From NCBI GenBank assembly GCA_900547595.1, contig URHE01000047.1:1-14713 (forward strand): a stretch of DNA of 14,713 nucleotides, read 5' to 3'. The translations under genes were made by a program, and so were the position numbers. Positions 1-6,219 of the stretch are shown piece by piece; positions within the stretch are counted from its first letter, which is position 1, and every line of letters starts with the position of its first letter. The notes beneath the pieces were generated by a model that saw only the letters and a program-made list of their open reading frames with translations, was not told where the DNA came from and searched no databases. Source of the DNA: an uncultured Desulfovibrio sp. (GTDB taxonomy: Bacteria > Desulfobacterota > Desulfovibrionia > Desulfovibrionales > Desulfovibrionaceae).

Positions 1-100
1 TCCCTCCGGCGACAGCCCCCGCCCTGCGCTTCGCTCCGGGCGGACAGTGGAAGGGACGTCCCTCACGGTTTCAGGAATTTTCAAGAAGAGACGATTGCCC

Positions 101-147
101 CGTTTCTCAACATCCGTTTCTCTTAATGCCGCGCATTGAGAGAAACG
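101..147. repeat. Three CGTTTCTC repeats, two forming a 33-bp palindrome
   Basis: CGTTTCTC occurs at 101-108 and 115-122 as direct repeats 14 bases apart, and inverted (GAGAAACG) at 140-147. The last two form a 15-bp stem (115-129 with 133-147, one T-G wobble, otherwise complementary) around the three-base centre CGC. No T-run follows on either strand, so it does not look like an intrinsic terminator. A multi-site operator, or an RNA structure in the leader of the transporter mRNA, are both possible. The repeat structure is directly visible; the function is inference. Confidence 0.55.
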
Positions 148-158
148 CGAACGGGGGT

Positions 159-202
159 TTGGGGGCCCTCGGCCCCCAACGGGGGGCGGGGCGGCGCCCC
201 GC
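159..202. repeat. Two tandem GC-rich hairpins
   Basis: The first hairpin has a 9-bp perfect stem, TTGGGGGCC (159-167) with GGCCCCCAA (171-179), and a three-base loop. The second has a 7-bp perfect stem, GCGGGGC (186-192) with GCCCCGC (196-202), and a three-base loop. Neither is followed by a T-run on the plus strand. They lie about 160-200 bases before the tctC start. They could end transcription from the left in a factor-dependent way, or fold in a long 5' leader. G-runs here could alternatively form a quadruplex. Confidence 0.45.
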
Positions 203-256
203 GTCACAGCCCCTGTCCGTTTCCCGCCGCGCCCGTCCGGCCACCGCCGGGGACGC

Positions 257-285
257 TTGCCAAAACAGCAAAGATGCAGGAGAAT
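257..285 (+). promoter_or_regulatory. Weak sigma70-type promoter candidate for tctCBA
   Basis: TTGCCA at 257-262 and GAGAAT at 280-285 are separated by 17 bases. Each matches four or five of the six consensus positions. The patch 262-300 is A-rich compared with its surroundings and lies 75-105 bases before the tctC start. No better pair was found between 1 and 361. This is a candidate only; an activator-dependent promoter is equally possible. Confidence 0.28.
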
Positions 286-361
286 CAGCGGAAATACACC
301 ACGTCGCGCCGGGCACGACGTCCGGCGCCGGATTCGTCACTTTTTTCCGGGAGGGTCCTCC

Positions 362-1324
362 ATGAAAAAATGTCTCGTCCTGCTTGCCCTTGCCCTGATC
401 CTCAGCCCGGCCCTGGCAATGGCCGCCGCCTGGACCCCGTCCGGCGACGTGACGGTCATCGTGGCCTACAAGGCCGGTTCCGGCACGGACACGGGCGCGC
501 GCCTCCTCGCCTCCGAGGCGGAGAAGCATGTGGGCAAGACCCTGGTGATCAACAACCTGCCCGGCGCGGACGGCAAGATCGGCTGGACGCAGCTCGTCAA
601 CGCCAAACCCGACGGCCAGACCATCGGCTTCATCAATCTGCCCACCTTCACCACCCTGGCCACCCTGCCCGACTCCACCTTCAGCGTGGCCGATGTGGTG
701 CCCATCGCCAACCATCTTTCCGAGACCGGCGTGGTGGTGGTCAAGGCCGACAGCCCGTGGAAGACCCTCAAGGACCTGGTGGACGCCTGCAAGGCCAAAC
801 CCACCTACCGCGCCTCCACCAACGGCGTGGAAGCCTCCAACCACACCGCCGCGCAGCTGCTCGCCAAGAGCGCCGGTTTTGACTACAAGGCCATCCCCTA
901 CGGCGGCACGGCCGACCAGCTCCTTGCCCTGCGCCAGGGCGAGGTGGATTTCTCCTGCGCCAAGGTGGCCGACGTGGCCCAGCTCATCAAGGGCGACAAG
1001 CCCGAGCTGCGCGTGCTCGGCGTTTTTTCCGAAAAGCGCCTGCCCGAACTGCCGGACGTGCCCACCCTGGGCGAACAGGGCTATTATGACAAGTGGTACG
1101 GCGCCGCGCGCGGCCTGGTGGCGCCCAAGGGTACCCCGCCGGAGGTCATCGCCTTCTATGTGGACGCCTTCCGCAAGACCATGGAAGACCCCGAAAACAT
1201 CGCCGCGCACAAGAAGGCCGGTCTGAGCCTGGACTTCAAGGACAACAAGGCCTACGCCGACCTCATCGCCCAGCAGGAACGCTTCTGCAAGGATGTGGTC
1301 TCCAAGCTGTACGACAAGAAGTAG
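362..1324 (+). CDS. tctC: Tripartite tricarboxylate transporter substrate-binding protein (TctC/Bug family)
   Basis: This is a 320-residue periplasmic binding protein that captures a carboxylate and hands it to the TctAB membrane complex. Residues 1 to about 19-23 are a Sec signal peptide (Lys2-Lys3, hydrophobic core, Ala-Leu-Ala cleavage site). The mature part opens with the Bug-family strand DVTVIVAYKAGSGTD, followed by the NNLPGADGKIG loop (64-74) and a later PTLGEQGY element near the C-terminal lobe; its length is normal for the family. The start at 362 is chosen because it opens the signal peptide and follows GGGAGG; a longer frame from 257 has no such support. It is the first gene of tctC-tctB-tctA, the usual order. 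Bug proteins bind citrate, other di- and tricarboxylates, amino acids or terephthalate-like compounds, so the substrate cannot be read from sequence. Confidence 0.95.
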   Translation: MKKCLVLLALALILSPALAMAAAWTPSGDVTVIVAYKAGSGTDTGARLLASEAEKHVGKTLVINNLPGADGKIGWTQLVNAKPDGQTIGFINLPTFTTLATLPDSTFSVADVVPIANHLSETGVVVVKADSPWKTLKDLVDACKAKPTYRASTNGVEASNHTAAQLLAKSAGFDYKAIPYGGTADQLLALRQGEVDFSCAKVADVAQLIKGDKPELRVLGVFSEKRLPELPDVPTLGEQGYYDKWYGAARGLVAPKGTPPEVIAFYVDAFRKTMEDPENIAAHKKAGLSLDFKDNKAYADLIAQQERFCKDVVSKLYDKK

Positions 1325-1330
1325 CCGTTT

Positions 1331-1374
1331 GCCGCCCGTCCGGGCGGGGGCCCCGCTCCCGCCCGGACGGCGGC
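1331..1374 (+). promoter_or_regulatory. Intercistronic hairpin between tctC and tctB
   Basis: CCGTCCGGGCGGG (1336-1348) pairs perfectly with CCCGCCCGGACGG (1358-1370) around a nine-base loop. The stem continues for four more pairs (1331-1334 with 1371-1374) past one bulged C. It starts six bases after the tctC stop and has no T-run, so it is not a standard terminator. In binding-protein transporter operons such hairpins commonly protect the upstream message from 3' decay, giving more binding protein than membrane subunit. That role is inferred here. Confidence 0.6.
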
Positions 1375-1416
1375 GCATGTTGAACGGCAGACCGCGCCAA
1401 ACACCGGGAGCAGCGC

Positions 1417-1890
1417 ATGACACGCTCCGACATCGGCATCGTGGCCATCATCTACGCCACCTGCCTGCTCTTCCTCACCATGACCCTCAGGCTCAAGGCC
1501 GCGGCCCAGGTCTATCCGCTCTGCCTCATCGGCGGTCTTGCCCTGCTCAATACGCTGTATCTCGCAACGCGCCTCTGGCGCCTTTTCGGCAGGGCGCGGG
1601 ACGATGACGGGGCGCCGCGCGCCCTGATCAACGACCTGCCCGAGATTTTCGCCAATTTCCTGCCCGGGCAGTTCCTCTTCATTGTCATCGCCTCGGTGGC
1701 CTATCTCGCGCTCATGCACTTTGTGGGCTTTTATCCGGCGGGGCTCGTCTACATGCTCGCGGTCATGTGGCGGCTGCATGTGCCCCCCCTGCATATGGGG
1801 ATCACGCTGGCGGTGCTCGGCGCGCTCATCTACGCGGTATTTTCCCTGTTTCTCCAGGTGCCCCTGCCGCGCGGCATCCTCTTCGGCTGA
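1417..1890 (+). CDS. tctB: Tripartite tricarboxylate transporter small membrane subunit (TctB family)
   Basis: This 157-residue membrane protein partners the large TctA permease. Hydrophobic segments lie at about 6-24, 33-51, 84-119 (probably two closely spaced helices) and 126-146, with a charged loop (about 59-76) between the second and third, the usual TctB plan. The ATG at 1417 is preceded by GGGAG at a suitable distance. It sits between tctC and tctA, 92 bases after tctC (a gap filled by a hairpin) and 45 bases before tctA. TctB sequences diverge strongly, so the call rests on size, topology and position rather than on catalytic residues. Confidence 0.92.
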   Translation: MTRSDIGIVAIIYATCLLFLTMTLRLKAAAQVYPLCLIGGLALLNTLYLATRLWRLFGRARDDDGAPRALINDLPEIFANFLPGQFLFIVIASVAYLALMHFVGFYPAGLVYMLAVMWRLHVPPLHMGITLAVLGALIYAVFSLFLQVPLPRGILFG

Positions 1891-1935
1891 TCCGCGGCCC
1901 CCGTTTCCGCAACGCCATACCTCCAAGGACGACGC

Positions 1936-3441
1936 ATGGACACTCTGGCGCTCATGGGCACCGGCTTCCTGCAAGCCTTGAGCCCGCTCAATCTTGTGCT
2001 CATGGCCGCGGCAACGGCCGTGGGCGTGACCATCGGCTGCCTGCCCGGCCTCTCCGCCGCCATGGGCGTGGCCCTGCTGTTGCCGGTCACGTTCGGCATG
2101 GACCCGGCCACCGGCCTCATCATCCTCGGCGGCATCTACTGCGGGGCCATTTTCGGCGGCTCCATCAGCGCCATCCTCATCCACACGCCCGGCACGCCCG
2201 CCTCGGCGGCCACGGCCATCGAAGGCTACCAGCTCACCCTGCGCGGCCAGGCGGCCAAGGCGCTCACCGTGGCCTGCTTCGCCTCCTTCTGCGGCGGGTT
2301 GCTGAGCTGCATCTCGCTCTATTTCTTCTCCCCGCCGCTGGCCCAGCTGGCCATGAAATTCAAGAGCCCGGAATATTTCTGGCTTTCGCTTTTCGGCCTG
2401 ACCATCATCGCGGGCGTGTCCTCCAAATCCATGCTCAAGGGGCTCATGTCCGGCGTGCTCGGCCTGCTCATTTCCACTGTGGGCATGGACCCCATGGAGG
2501 GCGTGCCCCGCTTCATGTTCGGCCAGAGCACCCTCTATAACGGCGTGGATGTCACCTGCGCGCTCATCGGCCTGTTTTCCATGTCCCAGGTGCTCATCCT
2601 GGCGGAAAAACGCATCCAGGCCCGGGCCGCCGCCGCAAAGTTCAAGGACAGATTCGGCCTGAGCAGGGCCGAGGTGAAAAAAATCTCGCCCACCATCATC
2701 CGCTCCTGGATCATCGGCAACATCATCGGCATCCTGCCGGGCGCGGGCGCGTCCATCGCCTGCTTCATCGGCTACAACGAGGCGCGGCGCTTTTCCAAAA
2801 CCAAGGAGGAGTTCGGCAAGGGCTCCATCGAGGGCGTGGCCGGCTCCGAAGCCGCCAACAACGCCGTCACGGGCGGTTCGCTCATCCCCATGCTCACTCT
2901 GGGCATCCCCGGCGAATCGGTCACGGCGGTGCTCATGGGCGGGCTCATCATCCACGGCCTCCAGCCCGGGCCGGAGCTCTTCACCACCTATGCGGGCATG
3001 ACCTATACCTTTTTCGCGGGCTTTGTGCTGGTCCAGTTCTTCATGCTCGGCATCGGCATGCTCGGCTGCAAGGGCTTTGCCCACATCGCGCGCCTGTCGG
3101 ACGCCATCCTCATCCCCTCCATCTTCCTGCTCTGCGTGGTGGGCTCCTACGCCATCCACAACAATGTGGTGGAAGTGGCCATCATGCTCATCTTCGGCGG
3201 CATCGGCTACCTGGTGCGCAAGTTCGACATGAACGCCACCGCCATTGTGCTGGGGCTGATCCTCGGCCCCATCGGCGAGCGGGGACTGAGGCGCTCGCTC
3301 ATGCTCAGCGACGGCGACCCGTCCATCCTCTTTTCCACGCCGCTGTGCTGGGCGCTCATCGCGCTGTGCGTGGTGGGCCTGCTCTCGCCCATCCTCATGA
3401 ACCGCATGGAACGCAAGCTGCGCGAAAAGCACGGCGCCTGA
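1936..3441 (+). CDS. tctA: Tripartite tricarboxylate transporter permease (TctA family)
   Basis: This is the 501-residue large permease of a secondary, ion-driven carboxylate importer; 500 residues with about a dozen membrane helices is the family norm. The N-terminal signature is clear: GCLPGLSAAMGVALLLP at 34-50, then a glycine-rich block at 66-98 containing GAIFGGSISAIL and HTPGTPAS. The second half repeats this pattern (GILPGAGASIACFIGYNEA, then a GSEAANNAV stretch and LTLGIPGESVTAVLMG), the internal duplication typical of TctA. AAGGAC precedes the start. The gene ends 41 bases before the stem of a hairpin terminator facing the convergent ferritin gene. It appears intact. Confidence 0.97.
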   Translation: MDTLALMGTGFLQALSPLNLVLMAAATAVGVTIGCLPGLSAAMGVALLLPVTFGMDPATGLIILGGIYCGAIFGGSISAILIHTPGTPASAATAIEGYQLTLRGQAAKALTVACFASFCGGLLSCISLYFFSPPLAQLAMKFKSPEYFWLSLFGLTIIAGVSSKSMLKGLMSGVLGLLISTVGMDPMEGVPRFMFGQSTLYNGVDVTCALIGLFSMSQVLILAEKRIQARAAAAKFKDRFGLSRAEVKKISPTIIRSWIIGNIIGILPGAGASIACFIGYNEARRFSKTKEEFGKGSIEGVAGSEAANNAVTGGSLIPMLTLGIPGESVTAVLMGGLIIHGLQPGPELFTTYAGMTYTFFAGFVLVQFFMLGIGMLGCKGFAHIARLSDAILIPSIFLLCVVGSYAIHNNVVEVAIMLIFGGIGYLVRKFDMNATAIVLGLILGPIGERGLRRSLMLSDGDPSILFSTPLCWALIALCVVGLLSPILMNRMERKLREKHGA

Positions 3442-3477
3442 GCGCGCGCCGCCGCCCCGCGGATGCGCCAACGCCAC

Positions 3478-3527
3478 AAAAAACGCCGTTGCGGCGGGTT
3501 CCACCGGGAGCCCGCCGCAACGGCGTT
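3478..3527 (-). terminator. Intrinsic terminator of the ferritin gene, convergent with tctA
   Basis: A 17-bp perfect stem, 3482-3498 with 3511-3527, encloses a 12-base loop. On the minus strand it runs directly into six T residues (complement of 3478-3483), the classic layout for terminating the ferritin transcript 43 bases past its stop. On the plus strand the hairpin follows tctA but is trailed by GTGAGCG instead of a T-run, so it may stop tctA transcripts less well. Confidence 0.88.
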
Positions 3528-3569
3528 GTGAGCGAATGCCCTGCGAACGTGCCGTTCGCCGCCGAAGGC

Positions 3570-4079
3570 TTACGCTTCCGCCGCCGCCGAAGTGTCGGCG
3601 CGGCCGTTCAGCTCGGCATTGAGCAGATACAGGCCCTTGGTGTCGGAGCCGAACAGCTCGAACTTGGCAATGAGGTCGCTGGTGTTCTTTTCTTCCTCGC
3701 CCTGCTCGGCGATGAACCAGTCAAGGAACTGGCAGGTGCGGAAGTCGTCGCACTGACGGGCCTCGCGGTAAATGGCGTTGATGAGCGAGGTGACGTACTG
3801 CTCGTGCTTGAGCGCTGCCGTGAGCGGCGCCTTGTTGTCCGAAAAGCTCACGTTGGGCGCGGCAATGGCCTCCAGCGTCACCTTTTCGTTATTGTCCTGA
3901 AGATACTTGAGGATCTTCATGGCGTGTTCCTGCTCCTCGCGGGCCTGCACCTCAAACCAGTGCCCGAAGCCGTCCAGGCTCACGCCGTAATAATAGTTGG
4001 AAAACGCCAGATACAGATAGGCGGAATAGAATTCCTTGTTGACCTGATCCTTGAGCAGGGCCGCGACCTTTTCATTCAT
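3570..4079 (-). CDS. ftnA: Ferritin (FtnA-type, non-haem)
   Basis: This 169-residue cytoplasmic iron-storage protein should form a 24-subunit shell and oxidise Fe(II). Matching it to E. coli FtnA from memory, the ferroxidase ligands are all present: Glu16, Tyr23, Glu49, His52, Glu93 and Gln126, with Glu129 in the third-site position. There is no Met at the haem-binding place typical of bacterioferritin. The C-terminus ends in a short Ala-rich tail (AAAEA). AAAGGAGA precedes the ATG. It is a single-gene unit with its own promoter (4140-4168) and terminator (3478-3527), separated from the redox genes upstream. I saw no obvious Fur box. In anaerobes such ferritins also limit oxidative damage, which would suit the iron-sulfur-rich neighbours. 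Confidence 0.96.
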   Translation of the reverse strand: MNEKVAALLKDQVNKEFYSAYLYLAFSNYYYGVSLDGFGHWFEVQAREEQEHAMKILKYLQDNNEKVTLEAIAAPNVSFSDNKAPLTAALKHEQYVTSLINAIYREARQCDDFRTCQFLDWFIAEQGEEEKNTSDLIAKFELFGSDTKGLYLLNAELNGRADTSAAAEA

Positions 4080-4139
4080 GGAAGTTTCTCCTTTGGCTTG
4101 CTGCCGGTGCCGCGTTCTTTCGCGGCCTGGCGCGTTTGG

Positions 4140-4168
4140 AAGATAGGTTCATCGGCCCTGTTTGACAA
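4140..4168 (-). promoter_or_regulatory. Sigma70-type promoter of the ferritin gene
   Basis: On the minus strand TTGTCA (4168-4163, five of six consensus bases) and TATCTT (4145-4140, four of six) are separated by exactly 17 bases. The -10 element is about 60 bases before the ferritin start. This is the best promoter match in the window. It shows the ferritin gene can be expressed independently of the long minus-strand operon that ends at 4226. Confidence 0.6.
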
Positions 4169-4225
4169 GAGCGCATATCCTTCCTCCCGCGCGGGCGCGC
4201 GGCAGCCGCCCCGGCGCAGGACGCC

Positions 4226-4876
4226 TCAGCCGCGCAGTCCGGCGCCCAGCCGGTATGCCTGCTCCGGATAGGGCGTGTCCCGCACCGAGCCCTCGGTCCA
4301 GACGCCGGGCGCGATGACGCGGCCCGCGTCGCTCCAGCCGAGATACTCCAGAAGAACATCGTAGTGCGCGGCGATGGGCGCGGCCTGGGAGGGGGCCGTA
4401 TTGGCATAGGTCATGAGCAGGGCCGCGCGCTTGGGGACGTGGATCCTGCCGTTGATGGCGTAGAAACGGTCGATGACGGCCTTGAGCTGCGCGGAAATGC
4501 CGAAATAATACATGGGCGTGGCAAAGACCACCATGTCCGCCGGGATGATGTGCCCGCGCACGGTCTCGAAATCATCCCTGAAAACGCAGGGGCCGTCCAT
4601 GCCGCAGGAATTGCAGGCAATGCAGGGATGCACGTCACTGTGGGCCGCGTCAAAACGCGTCACGCTGTGGCCCGCCTCCACGGCGCCCGCCATGAAGCGT
4701 TCGGCCAGCAGGGTGGAATTGCCGTTTTTCCTGGGGCTGCCGGTGAGCACAAGTATCTTCATCGCGTTTTTCTCCCCTTTGCCGGCGGCCATGCCGGGCG
4801 CGGGCGCGGCCAGCGGCGCCGTGACGCTCCCCAGGGCCGCCAGGGCCGCGGTCTGTAAAAAATCGCGCCGGTCCAT
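4226..4876 (-). CDS. Iron-sulfur flavoprotein / NADPH-dependent FMN reductase-like protein with Tat-like leader
   Basis: This 216-residue protein has a flavodoxin-like FMN domain from about residue 39. The FMN phosphate loop is TGSPRKNGNST (45-55), followed by a compact cysteine cluster Cys85-x2-Cys88-x2-Cys91-x5-Cys97 as in the iron-sulfur flavoprotein (Isf) family, where it binds [4Fe-4S]. A later stretch, ATPMYYFGISAQLK, is the usual flavin-side loop. Residues 1-38 form a leader with MDRRDFLQ, close to the Tat consensus, a hydrophobic run and an alanine-rich end. The start at 4876 has GGGAGG upstream. A second in-frame ATG at 4762 (residue 39) has AAAGGGGAGA upstream and begins exactly where the family domain begins. 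It is the last gene of the minus-strand set, 25 bases after the aldo/keto reductase. The electron partner and substrate are unknown. Confidence 0.88.
   Translation of the reverse strand: MDRRDFLQTAALAALGSVTAPLAAPAPGMAAGKGEKNAMKILVLTGSPRKNGNSTLLAERFMAGAVEAGHSVTRFDAAHSDVHPCIACNSCGMDGPCVFRDDFETVRGHIIPADMVVFATPMYYFGISAQLKAVIDRFYAINGRIHVPKRAALLMTYANTAPSQAAPIAAHYDVLLEYLGWSDAGRVIAPGVWTEGSVRDTPYPEQAYRLGAGLRG
4762..4780 (-). promoter_or_regulatory. Internal ribosome binding site and alternative start in the flavoprotein gene
   Basis: AAAGGGGAGA (4780-4771 on the minus strand) sits nine bases from its GGGGAG core to an in-frame ATG at 4762-4760. Starting there gives a 178-residue protein without the Tat-like leader that begins MKILVLTGSPRKNG, the normal N-terminus of cytoplasmic members of the family. 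The upstream start also has a strong site, so both may be used. Confidence 0.45.
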
Positions 4877-4901
4877 TTTGTTCCTCCCGCACCCGCGCGG
4901 G

Positions 4902-6179
4902 CTAGAGCTCCAGCTCGCGCCGGACGCGCTTGAGCTCCGCCGGGATATTGATGCCCTGCGGGCATTTTGGCAGGCAGAGGCCGCACTCGTTGCAGGCCCC
5001 GGGCCTGTCGCCGCGCTGCACTGGCGACATGGAAAAATTGACGAGCCTGTGGGCGCGCGCCCTGTCGCCGTCCGCCTTGTACTGATTGAAGACCATGTTG
5101 AACAGGTAGCCGATGGCCACATTCTGCGGGCAGGGGATGCAGTTGTAGCAGCCCGTGCAGGGGATGGCCCCGGGCGCGGAACGGTAGGCTTTGGCCGCCC
5201 GGCCGATGACGGCCCGGTCCCCGGCGTCGAGCATGCCCGGCGCCGAGCGCCCGGCATAGGCCAGATTGTCCCGCACGTTCTGCATGGAACCCATGCCGCT
5301 GACCACCACGCTCACTTCCGGCTTGTTCCAGAGGTAGTCGAACGCCCATTCCACGGGCGGCCGTTGCCGGGGCGCGGCGTCAAGCACGGCCTGCACCATG
5401 GCGGGCGGCTTCACGAGAAAGCCGTTGCGCAAGGGCTCCATGATGGAAACGCCCATGCCGTTGGCCGCCGCGTAGTTGAGGCCCACCAGGCCGGCCTCGT
5501 GCTCGGTGTCCAGATAGTTCTGCTGGATGAGGCAGAAATCCCAGCCGGGATTGGCGTCCACCACGCGCTTGAAGAGCGGCACCCCGTCATGGAAGGAAAA
5601 GCCCGCGAAGCGGATGCCGCCCCGCGCCTTGAGCTCCATCATCCTGTCGATGAGCCTGAAGGGCACCACCTTGTCCTTCCAGCCACGGTGCATGATCATG
5701 TGGATGTGGTAAAAGTCGATGACGTCCGTGTTCAGGCGGCGGCGCGATTCGTCAAAGAATTTTTCAAAGTCCTCGGGCCGTTCCATGATCCACCAGGGCG
5801 ACTTGGACGTCAGCCAGACCCGGTCACGGTAGCCGCCGGAAAGGGCCTTGCCGGTCACGGCCTCGCTCTGGCCGCCGAGATAGACATAGCCCGTGTCCAC
5901 ATAGTTGAGGCCGTGGTCGATGGCGTGGCGCAGCATGGCGATGGTCCGCGCCTCGTCCACGGTCTTGCCGTCCGCCAGCAGGGGCAGGCGCAGCATGCCG
6001 AAGCCCAGGGCGGACACGGCCACGCCGGTCAGCCCGTGGGGGCGGTAGCGCATTTCCGGATGAAAATTGCGGATATTGGCCGGGTCCTGGGCGGCGGCCC
6101 AGGCGGGAGAGATGCGCGCGGCCGCGGCCATGGCCGCCATGAGGCCCACGCCGCCCTTGAGAAACATTCGTCTGTCCAT
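4902..6179 (-). CDS. Tat-exported aldo/keto reductase with two C-terminal [4Fe-4S] motifs
   Basis: This 425-residue protein has three parts. Residues 1-30 are a Tat signal (MDRRMFLKGG, hydrophobic stretch, Ala-rich end). Residues about 42-330 are an aldo/keto reductase barrel with the catalytic set Asp95, Tyr100, Lys126 and His160. The C-terminal domain carries Cys341-x2-Cys344-x2-Cys347-x2-Cys350-Pro and Cys396-x2-Cys399-x2-Cys402-x3-Cys406-Pro, a two-cluster ferredoxin-like tail seen in a subfamily of anaerobe aldo/keto reductases. The tail suggests electrons arrive through iron-sulfur centres as well as, or instead of, NAD(P)H, which is scarce outside the cytoplasm. The start at 6179 is supported by GGAGGG and by the Tat signal; frames reaching further upstream run into the preceding gene. 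The substrate is unknown. Confidence 0.93.
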   Translation of the reverse strand: MDRRMFLKGGVGLMAAMAAAARISPAWAAAQDPANIRNFHPEMRYRPHGLTGVAVSALGFGMLRLPLLADGKTVDEARTIAMLRHAIDHGLNYVDTGYVYLGGQSEAVTGKALSGGYRDRVWLTSKSPWWIMERPEDFEKFFDESRRRLNTDVIDFYHIHMIMHRGWKDKVVPFRLIDRMMELKARGGIRFAGFSFHDGVPLFKRVVDANPGWDFCLIQQNYLDTEHEAGLVGLNYAAANGMGVSIMEPLRNGFLVKPPAMVQAVLDAAPRQRPPVEWAFDYLWNKPEVSVVVSGMGSMQNVRDNLAYAGRSAPGMLDAGDRAVIGRAAKAYRSAPGAIPCTGCYNCIPCPQNVAIGYLFNMVFNQYKADGDRARAHRLVNFSMSPVQRGDRPGACNECGLCLPKCPQGINIPAELKRVRRELEL

Positions 6180-6219
6180 GGGGTCCCTCCGCGAGTTTCC
6201 GGCAGGCGCCGGGCGCGTG

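Larger units (their letters stand above)
1..361. other. Non-coding leader upstream of tctC
   Basis: No convincing gene lies in these 361 bases. Open frames here are GC-driven, proline/arginine-rich and lack a ribosome binding site. The stretch holds a cluster of CGTTTCTC repeats (101-147), two GC-rich hairpins (159-202), a GGGACGTCCC palindrome (53-62), and a weak promoter candidate (257-285). It is probably the regulatory region for the transporter genes that start at 362. No TctDE two-component regulator is encoded in the window, so whatever reads these sites lies elsewhere. Confidence 0.6.

Noticed and set aside
126..365. Small plus-strand open frames in the leader, as a possible leader peptide
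   Set aside because: No ribosome binding site, and composition follows the hairpins. Nothing supports translation.
107..1423. A 438-codon minus-strand open frame opposite tctC
   Set aside because: Gly/His/Val-rich shadow of a clear binding-protein gene; no ribosome binding site.
1252..3504. A 750-codon open frame on the minus strand opposite tctB and tctA
   Set aside because: It mirrors the third-position GC bias of tctA, is rich in His/Glu/Ala/Gly without domain pattern, and has no ribosome binding site. The plus-strand genes are unmistakable.
3478..3527. Strong intrinsic terminator for tctA on the plus strand
   Set aside because: The stem is perfect, but the T-run is only on the minus strand, so it is assigned to ferritin. 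Some plus-strand effect is possible.
4140..4200. Fur box upstream of ferritin
   Set aside because: No stretch resembles the GATAATGATAATCATTATC consensus well enough to report.
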